The position numbers and the translations under genes were made by a program. A stretch of 64,000 nt of DNA from positions 5,952,001 through 6,016,000 of the forward strand of contig NZ_CP018047.1 of the NCBI RefSeq assembly GCF_002009175.1, given 5' to 3'. The stretch is from Streptomyces niveus. Lineage in GTDB: Bacteria; Actinomycetota; Actinomycetes; Streptomycetales; Streptomycetaceae. Of this stretch, positions 1 through 8,920 are shown one piece after another (position 1 is the stretch's first letter; every line of letters begins with the position of its first letter). The notes beneath the pieces were generated by a model that had not been told where the DNA came from, did no database searches, and saw nothing but the letters and a program-made list of their open reading frames with translations.

Positions 1-588
1 GCCGCTGAGGAATCGGAGCTGCTGGTGCTCGGCTCGCGGGACATGGCACCTCTGGCGAGCTACTTCCTCGGCGACATCGGACTGCACCTCATGGTGCACG
101 CGCGGGCCCCGACCGTGTTCGTGCGGGCGCGTGACGACTCCGTACCGGCCACCGACGAGGGCGACGTGGCCGTGGCCCTCGGTCTGCACGGCCCGTGTGA
201 CGAACTGCTGGAGTTCGCGTTCGCCGGCGCGGCCCGGCGCGGTGTCACGCTGCGCGCCGTCCACGGCAGGAACCTGCCGGCCTCCGCCTACACACGGGGC
301 GGCATCGTCGCCGACCCGTATCTCCCCGGCGTGGTCATCAGGGGCGCTCAACGGGAACTGGCCGACGCACTCCGTCCCTGGCGCGAGAAGTACCCGGACG
401 TGCGGGTGGTCGACACCGTGCGGGCGGAGAGCCCGGCGAGGGCCCTCGTACGGGGAGCGGCGGGCGCCGGCCTCCTCGTCGTCGGCCGCCGCGAGAGACA
501 CCCGAGGACCGCGGTGCGTGTGGGCAATGTCCTGGGGGCGGCCGTGCACCACGCACCGTGCCCGGTCGCGATCGTCCCGCACGGCTGA
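1..588 (+). CDS. Universal stress protein, tandem UspA domains (5' end outside window)
   Basis: The frame is open from base 1, so the gene starts before the window. What is visible is the end of a first UspA domain (LLVLGSRDMAPL, then HARAPTVFVRA) followed by a complete second one ending in LLVVGRRE and HHAPCPVAIVPHG. These are the usual nucleotide-loop and terminal strand signatures of the family. Tandem-domain Usp proteins are cytoplasmic and are typical members of DevR/DosR-type dormancy regulons. The neighbours here (DevS-like kinase, DevR-like regulator, CBS protein) agree with that role. The GTG at 25 is only an internal codon. The molecular activity of these proteins is not known. Confidence 0.85.
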   Translation, partial: AAEESELLVLGSRDMAPLASYFLGDIGLHLMVHARAPTVFVRARDDSVPATDEGDVAVALGLHGPCDELLEFAFAGAARRGVTLRAVHGRNLPASAYTRGGIVADPYLPGVVIRGAQRELADALRPWREKYPDVRVVDTVRAESPARALVRGAAGAGLLVVGRRERHPRTAVRVGNVLGAAVHHAPCPVAIVPHG

Positions 589-621
589 GACGCCGTGCGT
601 CCCGCACGGCTGAGACGCCGT
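574..621. repeat. 23-bp direct duplication across the stop codon of the Usp gene
   Basis: Bases 574-596 and 599-621 are identical (GTCCCGCACGGCTGAGACGC plus CGT), with a 2-bp spacer. The first copy contains the Usp stop codon, so the second is a non-coding duplicate just downstream. It looks like a recent slippage or tandem duplication. Confidence 0.8.
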
Positions 622-673
622 ACTGGGAAGACGCGCACGAAGGCGGAGACGTGACCAGGAGGAGGCGACCACG

Positions 674-1414
674 ATGACCGGTACGGAGCCGGACCACGGC
701 TTCCGGCCCGACGCCCCCGTACCGCATCGGTCCGATCTCGGCCGACGCGTGGCGGCCCGGCGCCAGGAACTGGGGCTGACCCGTGAGGACGTGGCGGTGC
801 GGGCGGGCTCGGCGCCCGGCTACATCCAGTACCTGGAGGAGTGGGCGGCGGCGCCCGGGACGGGCTTCCTGCTGCGCCTGGCCGACGCGCTGGAGACCAC
901 GGTCACGGAGCTGGTCGGCGGGACGGCCGATCTTCCGCCGGGCCCGGGGGCGGCGGGGAACGATCCGGAGCTGACCGACCTGAACGCGGAGGAGTGCCGG
1001 CAGCTGCTGTCCACCCACGGGGTGGGAAGAGTGGCCGTGACCCAGCACGGTGCGCCCGCGGTGTATCCCGTGAACTACACGGTCGACGGTGACCTGGTGG
1101 CCTTCAGGACAGCACCGGAGGCGGCGCCCGCGGCGGCCCGGGACCAGGCGGTCGCGTTCGAGGTGGACCACATCGACGAGGCGTTCAGCCAGGGCTGGAG
1201 CGTCCTTGTCATCGGTGACGGCCATGCGGTCACCGATCCCGAGCGCGTACTGCGCCTGGAAGAACGGGCCCACACCACGCCCTGGGCCGGCGGCGACCGC
1301 GGCCTGTGGATCGGGGTCACGCCGACCGAGATCACCGGGCGCCGGATCCGGCAGCGGCACAACCGGGGCCCGGTGGCCCCCGCGCCCCCGGCCGGAAGCG
1401 GCCCGCTTGCCTGA
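674..1414 (+). CDS. XRE helix-turn-helix and PPOX-fold flavin/nucleotide-binding fusion protein
   Basis: 246 aa. ATG 674 is preceded by GGAGG at 661-665. Residues about 20-75 form an XRE helix-turn-helix (LGRRVAARRQELGLTREDVA, then a helix ending VTELVGG). Residues about 100-235 form a pyridoxamine-5'-phosphate-oxidase-like split barrel (LNAEECRQLLSTHGVGRVAV, YPVNYTVDGDLVAFRT, GWSVLVIGDG). Stand-alone PPOX proteins bind FMN, F420 or haem-like ligands, so this is probably a redox- or ligand-sensing DNA-binding protein, but the ligand cannot be read from sequence. The same architecture occurs in actinobacterial dormancy clusters, which fits the neighbours. The tail after residue 235 is low-complexity Pro/Ala. 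Confidence 0.8.
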   Translation: MTGTEPDHGFRPDAPVPHRSDLGRRVAARRQELGLTREDVAVRAGSAPGYIQYLEEWAAAPGTGFLLRLADALETTVTELVGGTADLPPGPGAAGNDPELTDLNAEECRQLLSTHGVGRVAVTQHGAPAVYPVNYTVDGDLVAFRTAPEAAPAAARDQAVAFEVDHIDEAFSQGWSVLVIGDGHAVTDPERVLRLEERAHTTPWAGGDRGLWIGVTPTEITGRRIRQRHNRGPVAPAPPAGSGPLA

Positions 1415-1556
1415 ACCCGTAACGCTGAGCCCGTACGCCCCAGCCCCGCATCCATGGGGGAAGCGCCGTCCCGGGATGCGGTGACGGACGCAGTCGCTAC
1501 CGTGGAATTGCGGCCTCGTGGAGGCCCGACGGCAGGACTGCCCCGACGGAGGACTC

Positions 1557-3281
1557 GTGGGCGACGGCGACGACACGGGCAGGTACGGCGACGACGTACG
1601 ACGCCGGCAGGACGTCCTGCCCGCCGAGCTGCGGGCGCAGCTCGGCGCCGTACAGCACGGCAATCCCGAATCGGTGCAGAGCCTCCTCCAGGCCGTGCTC
1701 TCCGTCGGACGGGAGCTGGACCTCCCTCAGGTGCTGCGGCGCATCGTGGAAGCCGCGGTGGTGCTGGTGGACGCCGAGTACGGAGCACTGGGTGTCGTGG
1801 AGGAGGACACGCGCCTGTCCCAGTTCGTGACGGTCGGCGTCGACCCGGACCGGGCAGCCGCCATCGGACACCTTCCCGAAGGGCACGGAATCCTGGGTGA
1901 ACTCATCCGCCACCCGAGGCCGTTGCGCCTTTCGGACCTGACGAGTCATTCGGCGTCCTACGGGTTTCCGCCGAACCATCCCCCCATGCACTCGTTCCTC
2001 GGTGTGCCGATCAGGGTCCGCGACAACGTGTTCGGCAACCTCTATCTGACCGAGAAGCGCGGCGGCGGAGATTTCGACGACGACGACGAGACCGTCCTGT
2101 CCACGCTCGCCGTGGCCGCCGGGGTGGCGATCGAGAACGCACGGCTCTACGAGACCGCGCGGGGCAGACAGAGCTGGCTGCGGGCGAACGCCGAGGTGGT
2201 GGCCGATCTGCTCTCCGGAGCGGACGAGACACAGGTGCTGCGGCTGATCGTCGACCAGGCGCGCCACATCCTCTCCGCCGACCTCGGGGTGCTGGCCCTC
2301 CCCGACAGGGACGGTACGTCGCTGCGCGTCGCTCTCGCCGCCGGTGTCGACGCCGAAGCCCACCGCGGGCTGCTGCTGCCCCGGCGGGGCTCGTTCGTCG
2401 GTGCCGCTCTGCACGCCGGGAAGCCGCTCATCAGCGCCGATGTGGAGCACGACCCCAGAATCACCGCGGGGCCGCCGCGCTGGGGCGGTCTGGGACCGGC
2501 CGTCGCGGTGCCGATGATCGCCAGTGAGGAGGTGCGGGGAGTCCTGCTGCTGGCCAGACTCCGATCGGGCGCGCTGTTCACGCCGACCGAGACGGCGCCG
2601 CTCCAGACGTTCGCCGCGCAGGCGGCACTGGCCATGGAACTTGCCGAGCGGCGGCGCGCCTCCGAGCAGATGACCGTGCTGGAGGACCGCGACCGCATCG
2701 CGCGGGATCTGCACGATCTGGCGATCCAGCGGCTGTTCGCCACGGGGATGACGCTCCAGAGCGTCGTCCGGTTCGTCGAGCACCCCGGCGCGCAGGAGCG
2801 ACTGCTGCGCGCCGTGGACGACCTCGACGAGACGATCAAGATCATCCGCTCGACGATCTTCGGACTGCGTGTCCGTGAGGCGGGACGTTCCAACCGCGGG
2901 CTGCGGGGGCGCGTCACCGACACGGTCCAGCAGGCGGTGCGCCCGCTCGGTTTCACGCCGGCCCTGCGGATGGAGGGCCTGCTCGACACGGATGTTCCTC
3001 CGGAGACCGCCGAGCATGTCGTCGCCGTACTCGCGGAGGCGCTCAGCAACGTCGCGCGGCACGCGCGGGCCGGCTCCGCGTCGGTGTCGCTGGTGGTCCG
3101 CGGCGGCGTCCTGACGCTGTCCGTCTCGGACGACGGGGTGGGTATCGGGGCGGAGGGCCGGAGAAGCGGGCTGACGAACCTCGCGAAGCGGGCTCACGGG
3201 CTGGGCGGCACCATGACGCTCGAAACACCGGGCGACGGAGGTACGCGGCTCGTATGGACGGTGCCGGTCGTCCCGGCGTGA
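1557..3281 (+). CDS. GAF-domain sensor histidine kinase, DevS/DosS-like
   Basis: About 574 aa. Two GAF domains occupy roughly residues 35-190 and 200-360 (ILGELIRHPRPLRLSDL, FLGVPIRVRDNVFGNLYLTE; then FVGAALHAGKPLISADV). A HisKA_3 dimerisation segment follows with phospho-acceptor His in DRIARDLHDLAIQRLF, then a HATPase (EALSNVARHARA; SDDGVGIG). In DevS/DosT proteins the first GAF holds haem and senses O2, NO or CO; whether haem is bound here is inference. The likely partner is the DevR-like regulator at 3968-4693. I prefer GTG 1557, which has GGAGGA at 1548-1553, although the spacing is short; GTG 1518 in the same frame has no evident ribosome site. Confidence 0.85.
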   Translation: MGDGDDTGRYGDDVRRRQDVLPAELRAQLGAVQHGNPESVQSLLQAVLSVGRELDLPQVLRRIVEAAVVLVDAEYGALGVVEEDTRLSQFVTVGVDPDRAAAIGHLPEGHGILGELIRHPRPLRLSDLTSHSASYGFPPNHPPMHSFLGVPIRVRDNVFGNLYLTEKRGGGDFDDDDETVLSTLAVAAGVAIENARLYETARGRQSWLRANAEVVADLLSGADETQVLRLIVDQARHILSADLGVLALPDRDGTSLRVALAAGVDAEAHRGLLLPRRGSFVGAALHAGKPLISADVEHDPRITAGPPRWGGLGPAVAVPMIASEEVRGVLLLARLRSGALFTPTETAPLQTFAAQAALAMELAERRRASEQMTVLEDRDRIARDLHDLAIQRLFATGMTLQSVVRFVEHPGAQERLLRAVDDLDETIKIIRSTIFGLRVREAGRSNRGLRGRVTDTVQQAVRPLGFTPALRMEGLLDTDVPPETAEHVVAVLAEALSNVARHARAGSASVSLVVRGGVLTLSVSDDGVGIGAEGRRSGLTNLAKRAHGLGGTMTLETPGDGGTRLVWTVPVVPA

Positions 3282-3362
3282 TCCCCGGCCGACGGCGAAC
3301 GGGCCGGTCGGGCCCACCCCCGAAGCCGGACGGCCCCTGCCCGTGCCCGGCCACGGCAGGCA

Positions 3363-3379
3363 GTCTTGGATATCAAGAC
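3363..3379. promoter_or_regulatory. 17-bp palindrome upstream of the CRP-like gene
   Basis: GTCTTG-GATAT-CAAGAC has perfect 6-bp arms and lies 54 bp before the ATG at 3433. An AT-containing dyad in this very GC-rich intergenic DNA is a reasonable operator, perhaps for the DevR-like regulator or for the CRP-like product itself. No binding evidence is visible, so the regulator is a guess. Confidence 0.4.
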
Positions 3380-3432
3380 CCGTCCGGCGTGGTGGTGGGA
3401 CCGTCGCCGGAGCGGACCCGGGAGGTACGGCC

Positions 3433-3894
3433 ATGACCTTGACCCTGCTGAACGCTCTGCCCGGCCAGGGACGGGAGCGTCTGATGAAATGTTCCCGTCC
3501 GGTGTCCTTCGCGGCAGGCACCCGGATCTTCGAGGACCGGGGCCCGGCGGACCGGTTCTGGGTCATCCGTACGGGCGCGGTCAATCTCGATCTGCACGGG
3601 CCCGGTCAGAACGCGGGCACGCTGGAGATGCTGGGCCACGGTGACCTGCTGGGATGGTCGTGGCTGGTGCCGCCGTACACCTGGCGGCTGGGTGCGGAGG
3701 CCTTCAGCATGGTCCGGGCTGACGAGTTCGACGCCCGCGCCGTACGCGTCCTGTGCGACGAGGACCCCGTCCTCGGACTGGAACTGACCCGCCGGGTGCT
3801 GGAAGTGGTGGCGGACCGTTTGCAGTCGACACGGGTCCGGCTGCTGGGTGTGTACGCCCCGCACGGCAGCGAAGTCTCGTTGCCCGTCGAGTGA
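3433..3894 (+). CDS. Cyclic-nucleotide-binding-domain protein without HTH (CRP-like sensor)
   Basis: 153 aa. ATG 3433 has GGAGG at 3421-3425; the longer reading from 3343 would run through the upstream palindrome and lacks a ribosome site. The cNMP-binding fold is recognisable (SFAAGTRIFEDRGPADRFWV, IRTGAVNLDL, LGHGDLLGWSWLVPPYTWR). The protein ends after the domain's C-helix (LTRRVLEVVADRLQSTRVRL), with no winged-helix domain. It is therefore a sensor or adaptor rather than a DNA-binding CRP protein. Such single-domain proteins recur beside DevR/DevS pairs and Usp genes in actinobacteria. The ligand is unknown. Confidence 0.75.
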   Translation: MTLTLLNALPGQGRERLMKCSRPVSFAAGTRIFEDRGPADRFWVIRTGAVNLDLHGPGQNAGTLEMLGHGDLLGWSWLVPPYTWRLGAEAFSMVRADEFDARAVRVLCDEDPVLGLELTRRVLEVVADRLQSTRVRLLGVYAPHGSEVSLPVE

Positions 3895-3967
3895 CGACCG
3901 CTGCACGTCCCGTATTCATGCGGTCCGTGCGGTGCGGCCGGTGCGGTTCCCGCCGATCAGCGATGGA

Positions 3968-4693
3968 TCAGCGGCCCTCGCCCGCGAGCCCGTCGGACCT
4001 GACCGCGTGCCCGTCCGCCCGCGAAGCCGCCTGCGTGGCGAGAACGGCGGCCTGGATACGCCGCTCGACGCCGAGTTTGGCCAGCAGCCGCGAGATGTGG
4101 TTCTTGACCGTCTTCTCGGACAGATACAGGCGTCCGCCGATCTCACGGTTGGTGAGCCCTTCCCCGATCAGTACGAGGATCTCCCGCTCACGGGGGGAGA
4201 GCTGCGACAGGACGTCCTGCTCGGACGCCGTCCCGTCCTCCTCCCCGCGAAGACTCTTCATCAGCCGGGTGGTGGTCGCCGGGTCGAGCATGGACTGGCC
4301 GGAGGCGACCGTCCGTACGGCCGCGACCAGGTCGGACCCCTTGATCTCCTTCAGTACGTATCCCGCCGCCCCGGCCATGATCGCGTCGAGGAGCGCGTCG
4401 TCGTCGTCGAACGACGTCAGCATCAGACACGCGAGGTGGGGCATGAGGGAGCGCAGCTCCCGGCAGACGGTGATTCCGTCACCGTCCGGAATCCGCACGT
4501 CGAGCACGGCGACATCCGGGCGCAGGGCCGGGCCCCGCGCCAGCGTGTGGGCGGCCGTGCCCGTGTCGCCGACCACCTCGATGTCCGGTTCGGCGTCGAG
4601 AAGGTCCTGTACGCCGCGCCGTACGACCTCGTGGTCGTCGAGCAGGAAAACCCGGATCGGGTTCGACGGCGAGAACTCCCGCACCTCGCTCAT
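3968..4693 (-). CDS. NarL/LuxR-family response regulator, DevR/DosR-like
   Basis: 241 aa. ATG at 4693 is preceded on its strand by GGAAGG; the longer frame to 4840 is mostly non-conserved. The receiver domain covers residues about 11-130 ([18 protein letters not shown]; phospho-acceptor Asp in [13 protein letters not shown]; Thr in MLTSFDDDD; Lys in GYVLKEIKG). The LuxR-type HTH lies at about 165-225 ([36 protein letters not shown]). The DevR group controls the hypoxia/dormancy response with a GAF kinase such as 1557-3281. It is transcribed convergently to the CRP-like gene and is the probable regulator of this whole cluster. Confidence 0.88.
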   Translation of the reverse strand: MSEVREFSPSNPIRVFLLDDHEVVRRGVQDLLDAEPDIEVVGDTGTAAHTLARGPALRPDVAVLDVRIPDGDGITVCRELRSLMPHLACLMLTSFDDDDALLDAIMAGAAGYVLKEIKGSDLVAAVRTVASGQSMLDPATTTRLMKSLRGEEDGTASEQDVLSQLSPREREILVLIGEGLTNREIGGRLYLSEKTVKNHISRLLAKLGVERRIQAAVLATQAASRADGHAVRSDGLAGEGR

Positions 4694-4950
4694 TTCGGCC
4701 CTTCCGCCGGTCGTGGACCAACCCCCGGCTTCCATCGTGGCCCACCTTCCGGAACCGGGCCAGGGCCGAACGGGCCCATGCGCCGGCCGGAGGACTCCGG
4801 CCCCTTGTCCGGGGTACATGCCTCGTCCGGCCTCCCGCACGCGGACAGGATCCGGGGTGCGCGGACTGGGCAGCGGTGCGTTGGCCGGAAGCGTCCGTCG
4901 GGGGGACGCTGGAATACGGCGCCCGGCTCCACGACGATCCGGAGGAACCG

Positions 4951-5137
4951 ATGCGAGACGCGAGCACGCCGGTGCACGATTCGGTCACCGGCCCGGTCAC
5001 CCGCCCCGCCGGCGGCTCAGCTGCCCGCCCCAATGCCGGCGGTCCTGCCGGCGGTCCGGTCAGCGGCCCAGGTGCCGGCCCAGGCGCCGGCCCGTTCACG
5101 GGCCCGGTCACCGAGACGGAACTGGCGAACCTGGTGG
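4951..5137 (+). pseudogene. 5' fragment of an unidentified gene, truncated at a rearrangement junction
   Basis: ATG 4951 has a good ribosome site (GGAGG at 4941-4945). The first ~55 codons are Gly/Pro-rich with repeated GP(V/F)TGP-like units, followed by [10 protein letters not shown]. At about base 5137 the sequence switches to an inverted phosphoketolase remnant, so the reading frame is lost. The gene's identity cannot be determined; in related clusters an Acg-type nitroreductase often sits beside devR, and the short helix before the junction would not contradict that. Low confidence for function, moderate for being the start of a broken gene. Confidence 0.4.
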
Positions 5138-5305
5138 TACGTGGTCGACGAAGCCGGGGTCCTGGTGCGAGAAGCCGTTGTGGTCCTGGCGCCAGACGTG
5201 CGAGGTGAGCAGGTAGTTGAGGGAGGCGATCGGCCGGCGCCACGGCAGGGCGCGGGACACCTTCAGCCACTTGATGTGCTGGTTGACCATCGAGTCCACG
5301 ATGTG
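5138..5305 (-). pseudogene. Phosphoketolase C-terminal-half remnant (56 codons, inverted)
   Basis: On the minus strand the 56 codons read [20 protein letters not shown], then [18 protein letters not shown] and [18 protein letters not shown]. This is a diagnostic block of xylulose-5-phosphate/fructose-6-phosphate phosphoketolase (Xfp), an approximately 790-aa ThDP enzyme. The rest of the enzyme is absent on both sides. Its left end meets the unknown gene fragment at 5137; its right end meets the GH65 fragment at 5306. Phosphoketolase genes are common members of actinobacterial dormancy clusters, so this is likely the relic of a resident gene. Confidence 0.8.
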
Positions 5306-6955
5306 CTCACGGCCGCGACCGAGGCCGTACGGCGGGCGCCGGACTTCCCCGCTCTGCTCGCCTCGCACCACCGCGCCTGGCGGGAGATCTGGCCCCGGGC
5401 GGCTCTCGACGTGCCGGGGGAGGCGGGCGTGATCCTGCGGCTGCACCTGTTCCACGTCCTCCAGACGCTCTCCCCGCACACCGCCGACCTGGACGTCGGA
5501 GTACCCGCGAGGGGACTGCACGGCGAGGCGTACCGCGGCCATGTCTTCTGGGACGAACTGTTCGTCCTGCCCTATCTGAACCTCCACTTCCCCGAGGTGT
5601 CCCGGGCGCTGCTCGGCTACCGGTACCGGCGGCTGCCCGCCGCCTGCCGCGCCGCGCGCGACGCGGGACGCGCGGGGGCGATGTACCCCTGGCAGAGCGG
5701 GAGCGACGGGCGCGAGGAGTCGCAGGAGTTTCATCTGAATCCGCGCTCGGGCCGCTGGCTGCCCGACCACTCGCGCCTCCAGCACCACGTCGGATCGGCG
5801 GTCGCGTACAACGTGTGGCAGTACGCGCAGGCGAGCGGCGACACGTCGTTCCTGTACGGCGAGGGCGCGGAGATCCTCATCCAGGTCGCCCGCTTCTGGG
5901 CGGACTCGGCGGTCTGGGACCCCTCGCTGGAGCGGTATCGCGTCCGGGGTGTCGTCGGTCCCGACGAGTATCACGACGCCTACCCGGACTCCACGGCGCC
6001 GGGCCTCGACGACAACGCGTACACGAACGTCACCGCCGCGTGGGTCCTGACACGGGCCCTGGAACTCAGCCGCGCCCTCCCGCCCTCACGCGGACAGGAA
6101 CTCTTCGAGAGTCTTCGGCTGGACCCGGCCGAGCCCGACCGGTGGGACGACATCGCGCACCGGCTCCATGTGCCGTACCACGGTGGCGTCATCAGCCAGT
6201 TCGAGGGATACGCGGACCTCGGCGAACTCGACTGGGAGCGGTACCGCGCTCGGTACGGCGACATCCGCAGGCTGGACCGGATCCTGGAGGCCGAGGGGGA
6301 CTCGGTCAACCGGTACAAGGCGTCGAAGCAGGCGGACGTGCTCATGCTCGGCCATCTCTTCCCCCCACGGGAACTCGCGGGTCTCTTCCGCCAGCTCGGC
6401 CACCGGCTCGACGACGAGTCATGGCGCGCCACGATCGACTACTACCTGCCACGCACCAGCCACGGATCGACGCTCAGCGCCCTGGTCAGCGCATGGGTGC
6501 TGGCACGGGCGCGCAGGGACGAGGCATGGGCGTACGCCGAGGAAGCCCTGGTCGGGGACGTGGCGGACATCCAGGGCGGCACCACGGCGGAAGGCATCCA
6601 TCTGGGCGCCATGGCCGGCACTCTGGATTTCGTACAGCGCTGCCTGACCGGGCTGGAAGCCCGCGACGACGGGCTGTGGCTCGACCCGGCGCCGCTGCCC
6701 CAGCTGTCGAAGTTCCGGGTCGGCGTCCGCTACCGCGACCACTGGGACGTGGACCTGCGGATCAGGGCGCAGCGGGTACGGGTCGGCGTGCCGGAACCGG
6801 CGGAGGATCCCGTACGCGTCGTGCTCGGCGACAGCGAGTCGGCCGTCGCGCCCGGCACCGCCCGCTGGCTCGATCTGCCGGGACGCGAGCCGGGCGCCGG
6901 ACGCGATCCGGGCGGGGGCGGGGTCAGTCGGGCACGAGCACGGCGGCGCCGTTGA
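5306..6955 (+). pseudogene. GH65 glycoside phosphorylase/hydrolase, N-terminal domain missing
   Basis: The frame encodes the (alpha/alpha)6 catalytic and C-terminal domains of a GH65 enzyme (trehalose, kojibiose or maltose phosphorylase group). It has [18 protein letters not shown], the general-acid Glu in [11 protein letters not shown], the phosphate-site YKASKQADVLML, and TSHGSTLSALVSAWV. Homology begins about [14 protein letters not shown] at 5306. The N-terminal beta-sandwich (some 270 aa), the native start and the promoter are gone, replaced by the inverted phosphoketolase scrap. Codons upstream remain open, but only as antisense. The 3' end overlaps the convergent dehydrogenase gene by 32 bp. 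It could be expressed as a fragment but is unlikely to be an active enzyme. Confidence 0.75.
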
Positions 6956-7952
6956 CCCGGTCGCCCGCGAGATCGGCGAGCGCCTGGTCAGCCCGGCTCA
7001 ACGGGTACGGGCTCACCGTGACCCGGATGCCGATCCGTTCGGCGAGGGCCAGGAAGTCGCGTCCGTCCTGGCGGGTGTTGGAGGTGACGCTGCGCAGGTC
7101 CCGCTCCTGGAAGAGATGGCGCTGGTAGTTCAGCGAGGGGATGTCGGAGAGGTGGATGCCCGCGACGGCGAGCGTGCCCGACCGGTCGAGCGCTTCCAGG
7201 GCCACCGGTACCAGGTCGCCCACGGGGGCGAACAGGACGGCCGAGTCGAGCGGTTCGGGCGGGCGGTCGTACGCGCCGCCGGCCGAGGCGGCGCCCAGGC
7301 TCAGGGCGAGTTCACGTGCCCGCGCCGATCTGGTCAGCACATGGACGGTGGCCCCCTCGGCCAGGGCGACCTGGGCCGCCAGATGGGCCGAGGCGCCGAA
7401 GCCGTAGATACCGAGCCGGCCGCCCCGGGGCAGTGCGGAGCGGCGCAGCGCGCGGTAGCCGATGATCCCGGCACAGAGGAGGGGCGCGAGCGAGGCTGCG
7501 TCGTGGACTTCCGGGAGCGGGTAGGCGAAGTCCGCCGGGACCAGCGCCAGATCGGCGAAGCCGCCGTCCTCGTCCCACCCGGTGTAGGTGGACCGGGGGC
7601 AGAGGTTCTCCCGCCCGGCCAGGCAGTAACGGCACTCCCCGCATGTGGAACGCAGCCAGGCACCGCCGGCCCGGTCACCGACACGGAACGAGGTCACCGC
7701 CTCGCCGACGGCGACGACGCGGCCGACGATCTCATGGCCGGGGACGGTCGCGGGCCGCCGGGGCTCCAGATCCCCTTCGGCCAGATGCAGATCCGTCCGG
7801 CACACACCGCACGCCTCCACCCGCAGCAGCAGATCACCGGGACCGGGGTCTGGCGACCGCCGCCGTACCTGGGTCAGGGGGCGCGTGCCGATGGGGCCGG
7901 GCCTCTCGACGGCCCAGCCGTGCGTGGTCCGCGCGGAGGCTGTGAACGTCAT
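6924..7952 (-). CDS. Zinc-dependent alcohol dehydrogenase (MDR family)
   Basis: 342 aa, full family length. The catalytic-zinc signature [12 protein letters not shown] follows [15 protein letters not shown] structural-zinc Cys cluster is present ([17 protein letters not shown]). The Rossmann NAD(P) motif is degenerate but recognisable ([17 protein letters not shown]). It is predicted to oxidise or reduce alcohols/aldehydes in the cytoplasm. Single-subunit ADHs of this type often accompany CBS, Usp and phosphoketolase genes in dormancy clusters, which matches the location. ATG 7952 is the only plausible start; the ribosome site is weak. Confidence 0.85.
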   Translation of the reverse strand: MTFTASARTTHGWAVERPGPIGTRPLTQVRRRSPDPGPGDLLLRVEACGVCRTDLHLAEGDLEPRRPATVPGHEIVGRVVAVGEAVTSFRVGDRAGGAWLRSTCGECRYCLAGRENLCPRSTYTGWDEDGGFADLALVPADFAYPLPEVHDAASLAPLLCAGIIGYRALRRSALPRGGRLGIYGFGASAHLAAQVALAEGATVHVLTRSARARELALSLGAASAGGAYDRPPEPLDSAVLFAPVGDLVPVALEALDRSGTLAVAGIHLSDIPSLNYQRHLFQERDLRSVTSNTRQDGRDFLALAERIGIRVTVSPYPLSRADQALADLAGDRVNGAAVLVPD

Positions 7953-8000
7953 GCTTCAAGCGTGCGGCGGGTGTACGGGCGGGGCAAACGGATCAGGACG

Positions 8001-8687
8001 TCAGGGCCGCAGCTCCGATGAGAAGGCGCTCATCGTCGCGGCCCGCGGCCCCACCAGGTCGCACTCGACATCCACCACACCCTCGACCGCCCGGACCAGC
8101 CTGGCCGCCACCGGCACGAGCGCGGTGTCCCGAACCCTGCCGCTGAGCGTGACGACCCCGTCGGTGACCGTCACCCGCACGTTCTCCCGCGACACCAGGA
8201 AGAGCCGTTCGACCACCTCGACGCGTACCTCCTCGGCGAGATCGGCGTCGGACCGCAGGAATACCTTGAGCAGATCGGACCGGCTGACGATCCCACGCAA
8301 CATCCCGGACCCATCGACCACCGGCAGCCGCTTCAGCCTCCCCTGCGCCATGGTCCGCGCGGCCTGCGCCAGCGTCGCGTCCTCCCGCACGGTGACAGCG
8401 GGCGCACTCATCAACTCCCCGGCCGTCACGGCCCCGGCCTTCCGCAGATCATCGAGCCGCCGCATCTGCTCCAGCCGACTGGGATCCGCGTCCCGGAACT
8501 CCTCCTTACCAAGCAAATCGGCCTCGGACACCACCCCGGTAACCCGCCCATCCCCTTCGAGCACCGGAACAGCGCTCACCTTCCACTGCCTCAAGGTCTC
8601 AACAATCTCCTTGAACCCAGCCTCGGGCCCAACCGCGACAACAGGATTACTCATCACATCGGCAACAAGATGCGGCGCATGACGCAT
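8001..8687 (-). CDS. CBS-domain pair plus BON-domain protein
   Basis: 228 aa. ATG 8687 has GAGGAGGG just upstream on the minus strand; the longer frame to 8909 runs into the island boundary. Two CBS motifs: VADVMSNPVVAVGPEA with VVSEADLLGKE, and AGELMSAPAVTVREDA with GIVSRSDLLKVF. The C-terminal ~70 residues form a BON domain (NVRVTVTDGVVTLSGRV). CBS pairs bind adenosine nucleotides and BON domains are lipid- or protein-binding. In hypoxia regulons such proteins are presumed energy sensors. It is the last gene before the 14-kb island. Confidence 0.85.
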   Translation of the reverse strand: MRHAPHLVADVMSNPVVAVGPEAGFKEIVETLRQWKVSAVPVLEGDGRVTGVVSEADLLGKEEFRDADPSRLEQMRRLDDLRKAGAVTAGELMSAPAVTVREDATLAQAARTMAQGRLKRLPVVDGSGMLRGIVSRSDLLKVFLRSDADLAEEVRVEVVERLFLVSRENVRVTVTDGVVTLSGRVRDTALVPVAARLVRAVEGVVDVECDLVGPRAATMSAFSSELRP

Positions 8688-8800
8688 GATCCCTCCTCGA
8701 ACACGCCCCCCTCCACTTCCCAGTGTGCCGCCACCGACCGGCACCCAGGAGGGGCCGACAGGCCCTGACCGGGGAATCGAGTCCGGCGGTGAGCTTGTCG

Positions 8801-8850
8801 GCGAGTCTTCCGCACAAGTGGCCGGACTCTGCGGTTTAGATGTCGTAGTA
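8801..8850. repeat. Left 50-bp boundary repeat of the accessory island (att-like)
   Basis: Aligned without gaps to 22891-22940, 42 of 50 bases are identical. The longest exact blocks are CAAGTGGCCGGAC and GGTTTAGATGTCG. The right copy spans the stop codon and last codons of glnA; here the same codons read Tyr-Tyr-Asp-Ile-stop on the minus strand instead of Tyr-Phe-Asp-Ile-stop. Copies are in direct orientation, as expected for attL/attR of an element integrated at the 3' end of glnA. No integrase gene is seen inside. Confidence 0.65.
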
Positions 8851-8856
8851 GAGACA

Positions 8857-8920
8857 AGAAGTCCCTTCTGACCAGCGCCGTTCCCCCTCCGTCGCTGGGG
8901 GCCGTGCACAACCGGTGCAC
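8857..8920. other. Left subterminal motif set: hairpin and paired GTGCAC
   Basis: AGAAG-TCC-CTTCT (8857-8869) is followed by GTGCAC (8904-8909) and GTGCAC (8915-8920), five bases apart. The same set occurs in mirror order inside the right boundary (22805-22872). Possible binding sites for a recombinase or other end-recognition protein. Confidence 0.45.

Noticed and set aside
3848..5300. Upstream extension of the GH65 frame (open from 3848)
   Set aside because: The extension runs antisense through the DevR-like gene and through the inverted phosphoketolase block, so it is not native GH65 N-terminus.
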